Positions 44,332 through 57,005 of a DNA stretch of 64,000 nucleotides are shown in pieces. The first letter of the stretch is position 1. Each line of letters starts with the position of its first letter. The position numbers and the translations under genes were made by a program. The DNA is taken from assembly GCA_036365515.1 (NCBI GenBank), contig CM070876.1, forward strand, positions 106,302,810 through 106,366,809, given 5' to 3'. This DNA is from Torymus aiolomorphi. Lineage: Eukaryota > Arthropoda > Insecta > Hymenoptera > Torymidae. The notes under the pieces were generated by a model. It made no database searches and was not told the DNA's origin. It saw only the letters and a list, made by a program, of their open reading frames with translations.

Positions 44332-44557
44332 TTATTGCGAGCCAAGTGCTCGCTCGCCAACAATTATCTTTCAACAAACAACATAAACCGTGAATATCTC
44401 AGCCCCGAGTTTATCGCCTGCATGTCAAAAAAACAATAAAATTTTTGTAAACGAAATGCTATCCCAGTGAAAATTTTTTGTATTTAAAGATTTGTGAACC
44501 AAGTCCTTGGGCTACGGATATATTCATATGAAAATATTCATTTTCCATGAATCATAC
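44332..44557. other. Spacer between T0/T1 and T3
   Basis: 226 bp; nothing recognised. Confidence 0.4.
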
Positions 44558-45048
44558 ATATGAGGCGTTTCACGTCAACTGTCCCAGCGCGGCGCGCGAG
44601 CGCCAAATCGTGCTATATCTAGCTCATGTTTACGATACTAAAACGTACTTAAAAAAATTTTATAATAAGCATTTCTGACGTATTTTTTCCTCAGCTTTCC
44701 AATGGTGTAGGCAGCTTTCCCGAGATTTTCTATTTTCGCCTTCAAAAAGTACAAAACGTGTTATATCTTAAAAAGTGTATTTTTAATATTTTTTTTACCC
44801 TCTAGATCGAAAGCTGAGCATTTTTTACGTAGGAAAGTATAGTTTCCAAAGAGTGCCCGAAAGGTTTTCTGCGAGAAATAGAATGCGAAAGAGTAGACGC
44901 ATCGCCTTTCTGGCGCGCGGGACAACGCGGTACAGCGCGCGGGCTGCGCTTGCCTCGTTGCCTAATAATAATCTTTTATAATCTTTAATTCTTTACCTGT
45001 TTTTTTTTATTCTTGAATAACGCATGGAATAATATTTTATTAATTATT

Positions 45049-46937
45049 TCATAAAAAAATAAAATTTTTAAATTGACGTTTGTTTTTCAGTGTAGATAAT
45101 TTTTTTGTTTTTGGTTTTACAGCTTTCTTAGGGAAGATTTTATACTCAGAACTAAGAGAGGTTTTTTTGAGCTTCAATGTACTTTTATCTATTGGAATAA
45201 TAGCATGATACAGTAACATACCTGGTATAGATTTAGCCTTGTTCAGTCTTGGTTTTATTTTCAAAACCGTTTCTTCATACGATTCTTTACTGCTATAAAA
45301 AACTTTCGTTTCTTTGCAGTAATCTTTAACCCAGTTATACAGCTCTTCTGGCGTTAAAATATGACTACTAAAAGAAACTTGTAAACTCGCTCGTTTTGCA
45401 CCTCTTTTTAGGTTCGCACCTATACCATCGCACGCACCTTTTCCATGTGCTGTGGCATGAAAATGCCACTCAGCTGTAACTCCAAAATCTTTCTCGTGAA
45501 AAAGAAGATTTTGAAAATTGAATTTATTTTTAAAATGCTGACCTGCTCCATCAGTCAAATAATAAACTTTCTTGACTGCAAAATTAGTTTTAAGATAAGA
45601 TATTACTATTTTTTGATATTCATAAACGGCTATGGTATCATGATTTAAGTTTTCGGAAATCACAGCAATGCTTACATGTTTGAGTTCATCGTTTTGTTTA
45701 TAGTACACTACAACTGTAAAAACTGTTGCTTGGTTGTTATTCCAGTGGAAGGATTGTGTAGAATTTTGTATAATGAAAGCATAATTTTCTGCAAAATCGC
45801 AACACACGAGAAATTCTCCTTCTTGAAGATTGCTTTTTACGTTATTTACAAAAAGTGATTATTTCTGAGTAAAAAAATCGTGGCTTTTTAGTTTCATTAA
45901 TTTCTCCCCCAGTATATCCATAAATTCGTGCACATTTACAGTTTTGAAAGCTATTGTACACCTATCTGTTTGAAACCACGATTGATACTCGATTTGAAAA
46001 ATATCATTTTCATCAAAACATTTAAGTAAATGTTTTCGTAATATAGACGTATTGGGGCAATCCAGTCACCCAAATAACATCTGTCACGTGAATCATTACA
46101 CACAATTGCTTGGATGCAATCGTGATAGTTTTTCAGGGGCAATTGGGTGTCTTTAGTTAAATTTTCTATGTCCATAGCACTTAGCATGAGCTTCACATTT
46201 TCGTGATGCCCACACACGCATACATTATGTGTACCACTGCTCCCAGCTAAAACACAATATGGTGGCCTCAATTCTGTAAATTTCGTAAAACTAATGTTAA
46301 CGTACTCATTTTCTTTTTTATATAAATTATACAATTTATTTAAATTACCAAGCAGTAATCTTTTTTGAATATGTTCTCTTTTGCCATTACTCTGTTTAAT
46401 AGATAGATAATCTTTTGAACCTGGCATGATTCGACTTACATCATCTCTCTTATAAAAAGAATTGACAGAATTTACAGTATCAGCTGGAAGTAGTTTGCCA
46501 CGTTTCTTAGCAGGTATTGAAAATATTCCGCTATTTGCTACCAAATCTTTCGCTTCACGAGCCTCCCGTTCACTGCAATTGAATTCTCGCAACAAGTTCT
46601 TACGAGACCAAAACTCCGGTGCAAGAGTTAATAGCTGAATTCTTTCTTGCTTATTTGTTAACTCTGAAAATTTTTTCTTAATTTGTTGGAGAACTGCAAC
46701 ACCAGCTTTATGATATTCATCATCGCACACTATTTTAGCTCTTTTAGCATCAGTTTGAGGTAAATTTGATTTCTGATTATAAATTTGGCGTCGACAGGTT
46801 AAACATATTTTAGCATTTTCAGGTACTAAAGGAAATGCACTTCTTAAAAGTGTTGGAAAATCAGTCAAATTCTTAGATGCAGTGTGATCATTTTTATTTA
46901 AAGGATTTATACATTTCAATTTACAATGTGAATCCAT
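45049..46937 (-). pseudogene. T3 putative transposase, nearly complete
   Basis: About 625 codons from MDSHCKLKCINPLNKND. Order: N-terminal Cys/His region ending AKICLTCRRQIY; LTLAPEFWSRKNLLREFNCS; AKKRGKLLPADTVNSV and DDVSRIMPGSKDYL; FTKFTELRPPYCVLAG with THNVCVCGHHENVKLML; Cys cluster near DRCYLGD, where a one-base shift (about 46066) occurs; then LRKHLLKCFDEND, a TAA near 45863, CCDFAENYAFIIQNSTQSF, VYYLTDGAGQHFKNKFNF, AEWHFHATAHGKGACDGIG, TPEELYNWVKDY and a Lys-rich C-terminus. Related to T1 throughout. Candidate catalytic acids: Asp of DFAENY, Asp of TDGA, Asp of ACDG. Transposase role is inferred. Confidence 0.7.
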
Positions 46938-47394
46938 TTTAATCGTTTATAACAGAATTGGCAAGCTTTTTCTTTGCTATCAACGACAAATTCGAAAAAA
47001 TTCGAGGAGGAAAAAGATAAAAAGTTATGGTAATTATATACTTTTGACGTGACAATTTGCATACAGAGTAAAAAGTGTGGACGCCACCTACCGAATGAAA
47101 AATAAATGATACCGTGTCGCACGGCAAACCGAGCTGTACCGCGCGTAGCGTAGAATATGCTTTCGCCCTGCCGTGCATATAATCTTCCGCGTTTTATTTG
47201 CATGGCATAAAAGATCTTGGACACTTTTTGGGAAATATCCTTTCCTACCTAAAAAAGGATAGCTTTCAATATTATGGGTAAAACAAAATACTAAAAATAT
47301 AGTTTTCGAGATATAGCACGTAAAAGAAAAACAAACAAATTATCTACACTGAAAAACAAACGTTAGTACAAGAGTTTGCACATATTGCTGTTAA

Positions 47395-47909
47395 TTTTGA
47401 AATTTTATTTTTTTATGAAATAATTAATAAAATATTACTCCATGAGTTATTCAAGAATAAAAAAAAACAGGTAAAGAATTAAAGATTATAAAAGATTATT
47501 ATTAGGCAACGAGGCGAGCGCAGCCCGCGCGCTGTATCACGTAGTCCCGCGCGCCGGAAAGGCCATGCGTCTACTCTTTCGCATTCTATTTCTCGCAGAA
47601 AACCTTTCGGCCACTCTTTGGAAACTATCTTTCCTACGTAAAAAATGCTCAGCTTTCGATCTAGAGGGTCAAAAAAAATATTAACAATACACTTTTTAAG
47701 ATATAACACGTTTTGTACTTTTTGAAGGCGAAAATGGAAAATTTCGGGAAAACTGCCTACACCATTGGAAAGCTGAGGAAAAAATACGTCGGAAATGCTT
47801 ATCATAAAATTTTTTTAGGTACGTTTTAGTACCGCAAACATGAGCTAGATATAGCACGATTTGGCGCTCGCGCGCCGCGCTGGGACATTTGACGGGAAAC
47901 GCCTCATAT
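47395..47909 (-). repeat. Right terminal inverted repeat of T3 (left copy 44558-45075)
   Basis: On the minus strand this precedes the gene by about 460 bp, so it would hold the promoter. Contains a GC-rich CGCGCG core and two short runs that match the left repeat nearly base for base. Confidence 0.8.
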
Positions 47910-50390
47910 TAAGGTTTTTTTTTGGTCGCTGTTTGTGAATCTGAAGTCAGAATTATGCAACTCAAAATGGCAGATATTTAAATAATGACATTATTTTGTG
48001 GGGCGGCGAGGGGGTGCTGAGAAGGGATCGAGGTGGCGCGAGGGGGAGCGAGGAGGAGCGAGGGTAAGCGAGGGAAGGTGGCTCCTATTCTCAAAACACA
48101 TGTAAATAATCACGTTTTTCCGTTATTTTGAGGGGTCGCTGAGGATGGGTGACGGGGGGGGGCGCGATGGCTCGGCGGGGGTGAGGGGGGGTTGTGACTG
48201 ACACTTTTTTGAAACGTCTATATAATATATATATATATATATATAATTTTATTTGATCCAAATTTTTGTAATTATTTACTGAATTAATATTCGAGCATAT
48301 TTATCAAACTTTTAAAAACAAAATTCAGTTTACACATATTTTAGAAAACGATTTTCAGTTGTATTAGTCTTTGCTATAATATTTCTTTTTAAAAATTCAC
48401 ACTAAAACGGGGGTTGTCGAGTGAAGCGAGCAGGGGGCGAAGCCCTCCTAGCGTATATATAGGATATTTACGGTGAAGTCAGCAGCTCAAAATTTTGAAA
48501 ATCGCTCAAAACTCGTTTTCTTTTAGTTTTTTATGAAAAAAAAATGTTTCTCAAATGTTAGGTCGATATTTGCAAAAATAAAAAAGCTATGCAAGATTGA
48601 ATATTCAATTTTTTTACAATTTTTGGTTAAAATGCAAGATTATTCATTTTTTAACTCAAAATCTTAAAACTTTTTGTATAGAACATTGATAGGCAAAAAG
48701 TTTGCATTTTTTCTGTAGAATGTGCCAGTATTTATTTTATGACCCTTTTTGAAATTCTCTGATTGGCTGCTTCCTAGTATACCTTCATCGAAGGATATTG
48801 AGGCTGCGGCCAAATATTTTTTGTTCGACAAATTTTTTTTGTATTCTTCTTCGAAAACCCTTCAAAATGCTTTTTTTCATCAATACCGGCCGAGCAAAGG
48901 GAAAAAAGTTACAATTTTTTCAAGAAAAATCCATAATTTCAATTTTTGAGAACATGATTAATGAAACTGAATATTATTCATACATCTTATGGCATGAACC
49001 GTTGTTACGTGATGACCGCTAAAGGTCGTCACTTGATTTAATGTTGTTTCATTCTGGTTGAATCCCCTAAGAATATTCATTCATTCTTACCTTTATTGGA
49101 ACCTCACGTTATCTTCGTCACCCCTACACTCCCATACGTGTAGGTCTGCGCTACACCTCACTTTCTTCAAGGTTAAATTATTCAATAAATTCTTACCCGG
49201 AACGCTAGGTAGAAATAAACCGTACACTCGCTTATATCTATTATATTATAAACGCATAAATATAGATTCAATCCCTTATTCGCAAAACTAACTGAACGGT
49301 TCATTCACGTAGCGCCATAATCATCATTCACGTAGCGCCATAATCATATCTATTATATTATAAACGCATAAATATAGATTCAATCCCTTATTCGCAAAAC
49401 TAACTGAACGGTTCATTCACGTAGCGCCCGCACGCGGTTCGACGCTCCTAGGTTATTGGTAAGGTAAAGTCACGGGGAAATGTTTGAAAGGTCTAATGGG
49501 CCGATGTAAAATATCTCTGACCTCCGTGGCATCAGTCTGATTTGCGATTTAAGCAAGCGCTCCTGCACCTTTACGGCCGTTCCCCCTTTTAGAAGGGAAG
49601 TGAGAAATCGGAAAACGGGGTGACCGTAATGGATTAATAAGGGAAGAAAATGTCACCCGCGTAAACGAGGGAATGAGTCGTGGACCGGTGTAGGCACCCC
49701 TATTCTTGGCTTTTCTCTCTTCGATCGCCCGTCTTCTCCCGCAATCGTGTTGTAAATGGGATTAGAGACCCTTGAAGAGTTACTTGCTGCGTCTCTTGAC
49801 GATGGGGATGTTAGAGGGGTGGTCGAGTCCTCGATGGTTGACCGGAAAACTCCTTCCTCCAATCGTGTGGATCAGCGCGCAGTAATTCCCTTCCGTAATG
49901 ATGAGGGAAAATTCGGTGACAAACCACGGAGTTGAAGGTTAATAAACAAAGTGGCCACGAACTGAACCGGCTGCCCCACCGCTGCGAGCTTCTCGATTCA
50001 GGCACAGTGGGTGCGAAGACCCGCACAAAAAGGACGAGCCGATAACTGTATGTTCGAAGCGTGGTGTAAGTGCGGGTCGTCGTGTGAAGCGGAGAGCCCG
50101 AAAACTTCGTGGGCACTCCTCACTTGAACGCGGTAATTGCGAATACTCGCACAAAAGGGACGAGCCGATAACTGTGTACTTGTTCCTCCCTCTGTGGCAC
50201 AAATAGGGGGAGAACGGGAGAGACAGATCTCGGGAAAAAGGAAGAGGAAACGGATCCCTGGTGATGCGTAGAGGGGCGCGATAGGTTTAATTGACGCTAC
50301 CCGATTGACCGCACCGATGGAGGATAGTAATCCGGGGCACCTCACGAAGGTAGACCTTCCTAATGTTGGGGTCTATGGCGTTATATATAC

Positions 50391-50391
<1 letters not shown>
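47910..50391. other. Noncoding region with low-complexity and short tandem repeats
   Basis: 48000-48080 and 48130-48200 are purine/G-rich; 48222-48244 is (AT)n. An 80-bp segment starting ATATCTATTATATTATAAAC repeats directly with a 112-bp period (49234 and 49346). AGGACGAGCCGATAACTGT occurs at about 50032 and 50158. Open frames at 49811-50345 show no recognisable domain. Confidence 0.45.

Positions 50392-50445
<54 letters not shown>
50392..50445 (+). repeat. (AT)n microsatellite abutting the LTR-like repeat
   Basis: About 27 AT units, directly followed by the 560-bp direct repeat. Confidence 0.95.
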
Positions 50446-50450
<5 letters not shown>

Positions 50451-51005
50451 CGTCCGGAGACGTATTATAGATTTAGAATTTCATTCTGAAAGTTTATTCA
50501 CATCAGATATTTCCTGACATATAAACGCGAGAATGCAACGCAGCATTTCGCTCAGGCATCGTACCGTAGACCGTGTGACGTAGAGAGCCATCGAGCTTCA
50601 GAAGACAGTGGCGTGTAAATTTTTAACAAATCAGCATTTCACAATGCTACCACTTAAATGCTACGCGTATAAGCCGCAACCGAAAATTTCTTAATAAAGA
50701 TGATCTCAATTTATCATCTATAACCCAATTAAACCGCATAATAAAACTGCGAAATGCATCACGCAAATCAGTCACAGCGTACAAGAAACCTGGCGAACTC
50801 CGTGTACCTCTACGACATCAAGAAGTTGAAACCGTAAGCCTTACACATCTAGTAAGCAGATTTTATAAGTTATTGAAATTGTAATCGTAAGCCTTACTCG
50901 TCTAGTAAGCAGATCGTATAAGTTATTTATAGTAAATTTATAAAAGCAAGTGTTATAGAAAAGAATTGTAATTGAAATTACAAAGCATCGATCTACCAGA
51001 AGCCA
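50446..51005 (+). repeat. LTR-like direct repeat, left copy (560 bp)
   Basis: Nearly identical to 53163-53722 (about eight differences noticed). It begins TATTACGTCCGG where the other copy has TGTTACGTCCGG, and ends AGAAGCCA. Equal length and TG...CA form suggest LTRs. No primer-binding TGG follows it, so the element is either rearranged or of a type I do not recognise. Confidence 0.65.
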
Positions 51006-51180
51006 AAATAAGATATATGATCTTTACTTTTACAATAAACACAAACTGCATTAGAGCAAAACAATGCTTTGTGATATTGATCTCGGCAAATTTGACAATG
51101 AAATACTTTAGTATAATAATGGTTTTGTTGTTTAAAATTATAAAATGTATTAGCTTGATTATTCATCATGGTTTTTTCAT
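51001..51180 (-). pseudogene. CCHC zinc-knuckle Gag remnant
   Basis: The minus strand reads EKTMMNNQANTFYNF, then CQICRDQYHKALFC, a perfect C-X2-C-X4-H-X4-C knuckle (51056-51097), then CVYCKSKDHISYFG, a second one lacking its last Cys. About 60 codons are open between stops. It abuts the LTR-like repeat, so it may be what remains of a gag in a deleted element. Confidence 0.45.
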
Positions 51181-52370
51181 TTTATTAAATGTTCGTAATT
51201 ATTATTGTAGTTTATTTTTGAATTTATCTTTTATTTTGTTTATTATTGTCTTACTTTCATTTTCTCGTTTGAGTGTTGTTTATTTTTTATATTATAATAT
51301 TTAAATATTTTTCATTTTCTTATTTTATTATATTCCCTTTTGCAATGTAATATTTCATTGTAATTTTTTTTTGTATGATTCTTCATTATAATATTCTTAC
51401 TTTTATTGTAATACTTTTCGTTTGTTTAGTTATTTTTTATTATTATTTTGATTTCCTTATTTTGATAAAAAATGACTTGATTATTTTATACACTGATTAT
51501 ATCTCTCATGTTTTCTATTTTGTATTGTGTAAATTCTCTATTATTTATTTCCCTTTATTTATTTCTCTTCATTCATTTCTTATGTTTTGTTCTTTATTCT
51601 TTTTATTTATGTATCAGTATACTTAATATTTCTTTTTAAATATCTTTTATTATTAGTTCAACTATATATTTTTTTTGTGCATTATTTATTTGGCAATTTA
51701 TTTATTTATTTGCCAATTTTATATCTCTATTCTTAATGTTTTTCGTGTAATTTGATTTCTGATATTCTTATTTCTTGTTTATGTATAATATTTATCCATT
51801 CAATGATCATTATTTTGTATTATTATTTCATGTTTCTCCTTCGTATTGGATTTGTTTTCGTTATTTCAATTTCTTTTTATTTATTTATTCATTTGTTTAT
51901 TTTTTTTTCACTAATATTTTAGTTATTTGTTTTTACTGATATTATTTAATTATTTGTTTCTTAATGTTTCCCTATATGAATTTTTCACTTTAAATTTCTT
52001 GTTTGTTAAATATATTTGCGTGATGTTATTTACTTATATATTTTGATTTATTTTGATTTTATCTTTATGTGAAATCTTTTTTTTTTTTTTTATTCGTTTA
52101 CGTTATTTGTATTTGGGTTATCCTTTCTTCTTTCCCTATTTCTATAACATCGTCTATTTTCCCTTTTTTTTTTATTTATCTGTTAATATGTTAGTAATCT
52201 GGACGAACCGTAAACGTTCATCTTCAGAAGTTTAAACGATCATGCTACAATGATCCTCTCAACTTCTTACTGCAAAACGAGAAGCTCGGAATCAGTTAGT
52301 AGTGGTATTTTTAGTAATTTTCAAATACTATTCGTTTCCTCTTACTCCTGTCTTATTTTTCGTATAAATC
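51181..52370. other. Very AT-rich stretch without genes
   Basis: T-rich on the plus strand; long hydrophobic open frames are composition artefacts. Nothing else seen. Confidence 0.5.
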
Positions 52371-52570
52371 TAGTGAACTTACGTTCGATTCGTACCGGAA
52401 CCAATGTGACGTTCCGAAAAATAGTTATTTTTATTCTTTTATTTTAAACAGTCTAGTGAACTAATATTCGATTCGTACCGGAACCAATGTGACGTTCCGA
52501 AAAATAGTTATTTTTATTCTTTTATTTTAAACAGTCTAGTGAACTAATGTTCGATTCGTACCGGAACCAC
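52371..52570 (+). repeat. 83-bp tandem repeat, about 2.4 copies
   Basis: Units start with TAGTGAACT at 52371, 52454 and 52537 and share TTCGATTCGTACCGGAACCA. The third copy is cut after GGAACCAC by the inverted-repeat end at 52571. Confidence 0.92.
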
Positions 52571-52854
52571 TGTTAAGTCCGGAAATAAGTGGAAATAAGT
52601 AGTAATTGGTTTTATGTAGGTTTATTATATAAAATACATAAAACAAAAAAAAAAAAAAAAAAAAAAAAAATTATTTAATAAGCACATTATTTCTAAGCTT
52701 AATTAATGAATGACTATTTTATGTAAATACAGCAAAACAAAAAAAATTATTACATATAAAGTCAAATCAACGTTCGACCAGACAACCTCAAAAATGTTGA
52801 AAGGGTCATTTGAAACTTAAACCTGATAACCACTAAATCAAAGTAGAACTGACT

Positions 52855-52914
52855 AGTATTATTGTTATCGTTATTATTATTATTATCATTATTATTGTTA
52901 TTATAATTATTATA

Positions 52915-52997
<83 letters not shown>

Positions 52998-53050
52998 CAT
53001 TATTTTTATTATTATTATTATTTTTACTATAATTATTATCATTCATAACC
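52855..53050 (+). repeat. (TTA)n trinucleotide array, imperfect
   Basis: About 65 units, interrupted near both ends. Poly-Asn and poly-Ile frames here are artefacts. Confidence 0.95.
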
Positions 53051-53162
53051 CGTATTATTATATTTTATCATTTACTTATCAATAAATTTTTGTAACGGGA
53101 AATCTCTGATGCATAATAACATTGTTGAATCTCTATGACATTCAACAGTCTAAGGGGGGAGG

Positions 53163-53722
53163 TGTTACGTCCGGAGACGTATTATAGATTTAGAATTTCA
53201 TTCTGAAAGTTTATTCACATCAGATATTTCCTGACATATAAACGCGAGAATGCAACGCAGCATTTCGCTCAGGCATCGTACCGTAGACCGTGTAACGTAA
53301 AGAGCCATCGACCTGCAGAAGACAGTGGCGTGTAAATTTTTAACAAATCAGCATTTCACAATGCTACCACTTAAATGCTACGCGTATAAGCCGCAACCGA
53401 AAATTTCTTAATAAAGATGATCTCAATTTATCATCTATAACCCAATTAAACCGCATAATAAAACTGCGAAATGCATCACGCAAATCAGTCACAGCGTACA
53501 AGAAACCTGGCGAACTCCGTGTACCTCTACGACATCGAGAAGTTGAAACCGTAAGCCTTACACATCTAGTAAGCAGATTTTATAAGCTATTGAAATTGTA
53601 ATCGTAAGCCTTACTCGTCTAGTAAGCAGATCGTATAAGTTATTTATAGTAAATTTATAAAAGCAAGTGTTATAGAAAAGAATTGTAATTGAAATTACAA
53701 AGCATCGATCTACCAGAAGCCA
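53163..53722 (+). repeat. LTR-like direct repeat, right copy (560 bp)
   Basis: Begins TGTTACGTCCGG directly after the purine run AAGGGGGGAGG, as a 3' LTR would after its polypurine tract (plus orientation). Ends AGAAGCCA. Confidence 0.65.
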
Positions 53723-53815
53723 GCAGATTATATTGGTAATAAATTATTGTATTTTATATAATAAACCTACATAAAACCAATTACTACTTATTTCCACTTA
53801 TTTCCGGACTTAACA

Positions 53816-55751
<1,936 letters not shown>

Positions 55752-55947
55752 CCCCCCCGCCAGACGCTGCTTAGGGGACCGAGAGCAGCTCTGCTAATCA
55801 TGGCCGTCGTCGTACCTACTAATATGGTAGTAATGATTAGGAGAAGGAGGTTCGGAAAGGAACATTGCAGAATCGGAGTCACCGGTTTTTCTTTTTAATT
55901 TTTATTAAAAAAAATATATAAAAAAAACTTCAGGGCTTCACCCCTCT
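55752..55947 (-). other. Polypurine tract and 3' untranslated region of Gypsy E
   Basis: The minus strand reads CTGGCGGGGGGG immediately before TGTAACGCG of the LTR (plus 55752-55763). The rest is short noncoding sequence after ORF3. Confidence 0.75.
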
Positions 55948-56903
55948 TCAACTGGCCCGGGAATACGATCGGCGCCCCTTGTGACGAGCTTGGTTGGGGC
56001 AATGTTTTGACTTTTTCACCCCAAGCTCGCCACACATGAAGCACCGGGGGATTGCGTTACTGTCGAGCGCATCCCGGGCTGCTCGCTCTTCTTCGAGCGC
56101 CCTCCTAAGGCGCTCTTCTTCTTTTTGGAGACGGCGCTGGGCCTCTTCCTTGACCCGGCGCGCCGTCTCCTCCGCCTTTTCCCTGGCTCGCCTGGCCTCT
56201 TCCATGCGCTCCTGCGCACGAGCCAGGCGAGCCTCCTCCGCCTTTTGGAAGGCGGTGCGGCGCAGCCTGGCGGCCCTGGCCTCTGCGGTGGCCGCGAGCT
56301 CTTCGCGCCGGCCTTGGGCCATTCCGACCCATTTGCCGGCTTGCCGCTCGCCGGCCTTACCGTGGCACTGGAGAAAGACCTCCAGTGCGGCCAGGGCAGC
56401 GTCCTCCGCAGCGCGCGAGGACTTGCTGAGGCACCGCGCTTCCTCGAGGGCCTTCTCCACTGGGACCCAGGCCGCACCGACTTCATCACTCGGTGCCCAC
56501 TTGGGGGCCTGGGTCGGAGAACTCTCTTTCCTTTCTTCGTCGGCCCGAGCCGCGCCGGCGTTTCCTTCCGGCGCCATCTCTGAGGCTCGGACCGACGCCT
56601 CTTGTGAAAGCCGTCCTTCCGGCTTTCCTGCTGCTCCTTCGGGGGACGAGGTCGCCGAAGCGGACTGGGACCGGCCTCTGCCCAGGCCGGCTCCGAAGGT
56701 CCCTTTCTTGGCTTCGGCGCCTCTATCTCCTCGATCATGACGGTGGAGGGCTCTTCCACCGGCTGGGGTGCCAGTGTCACAGCGTCGATGCCCTCCACGA
56801 CGTGCTCCAAAAAATCGATGACGGCGGGGTCAGGATTGCACTGGATTAATCCAGCGATCACCTTCTTCGCCGTCTCCGCTATTTCGGGAGTCAGGCCTTG
56901 CAT
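55948..56903 (-). pseudogene. Gypsy E ORF3: coiled-coil protein with a C-terminal Cys/His motif, frame changes once
   Basis: N-terminus from ATG 56903: MQGLTPEIAETAKKVIAGL, FLEHVVEGIDAVTLAPQP, EPSTVMIEEIEAPKPRK. Between about 56740 and 56580 the plausible frame changes; the C-terminal frame (209 codons from MAPEGNAGAARADEERKES) holds a long Ala/Arg/Glu helix (AEEARLARAQERMEEARRAR) and ends CFMCGELGVKKSKHCPNQ, a zinc-knuckle-like Cys/His cluster. The shift may be a mutation or programmed. The N-terminus is conserved in Gypsy D. Coiled coil plus Cys/His suggests nucleic-acid binding or Gag-like assembly; unproved. No membrane segment, so not envelope. Confidence 0.6.
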
Positions 56904-56906
56904 GTC

Positions 56907-56960
56907 CTGAAACAGGTAAATCGATCCCGGGGAGGAGTGAAATTGAGGACTGGAGAATTA
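56907..56960 (-). promoter_or_regulatory. Candidate 3' splice site upstream of Gypsy E ORF3
   Basis: The minus strand has CCAGTCCTCAATTTCACTCC and, further on, TTACCTGTTTCAG directly followed by GACATG, the ORF3 start. It is a strong-looking acceptor (pyrimidine tract, CAG). A related block precedes ORF3 in Gypsy D. The donor was not found; it would lie in the leader or gag. Confidence 0.5.
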
Positions 56961-57005
56961 AGACGAACACAGGTTAGTACGTACGACACAAGTTGGACGT
57001 CACAA

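Larger units (their letters stand above)
44558..47909 (-). mobile_element. DNA transposon T3, relative of T1, with about 500-bp terminal inverted repeats
   Basis: The ends ATATGAGGCGTTTC are inverted at 44558 and 47909. The repeats run about 44558-45075 and 47395-47909 with few mismatches and include CCCAGCGCGGCGCGCGAGCG and a shared AATTCTTTACCTG stretch. One transposase-like gene lies between, minus strand. A TTAA follows the right end closely, but none is seen at the left; no target duplication was found. With 3.35 kb and only two lesions in the gene, it is the most complete member of the family here. Confidence 0.75.
52571..53815. mobile_element. Segment bounded by a perfect 67-bp inverted repeat, enclosing an LTR-like repeat
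   Basis: TGTTAAGTCCGGAAATAAGT... at 52571-52637 is the exact inverse of 53749-53815. Inside are a poly-A run, (TTA)n, a polypurine tract and the right 560-bp direct repeat. Perfect arms imply recent origin. No target duplication is visible. Confidence 0.45.

Noticed and set aside
18588..44335. TTAA target duplication for T0
   Set aside because: The right side reads TTAT and weak inverted similarity seems to extend outside, so neither the exact ends nor the duplication are secure.
49811..50345. Overlapping minus-strand ORFs
   Set aside because: No recognisable motif; several frames open at once in GC-rich sequence.
52762..53046. Poly-Asn and poly-Ile proteins
   Set aside because: (TTA)n array artefacts.
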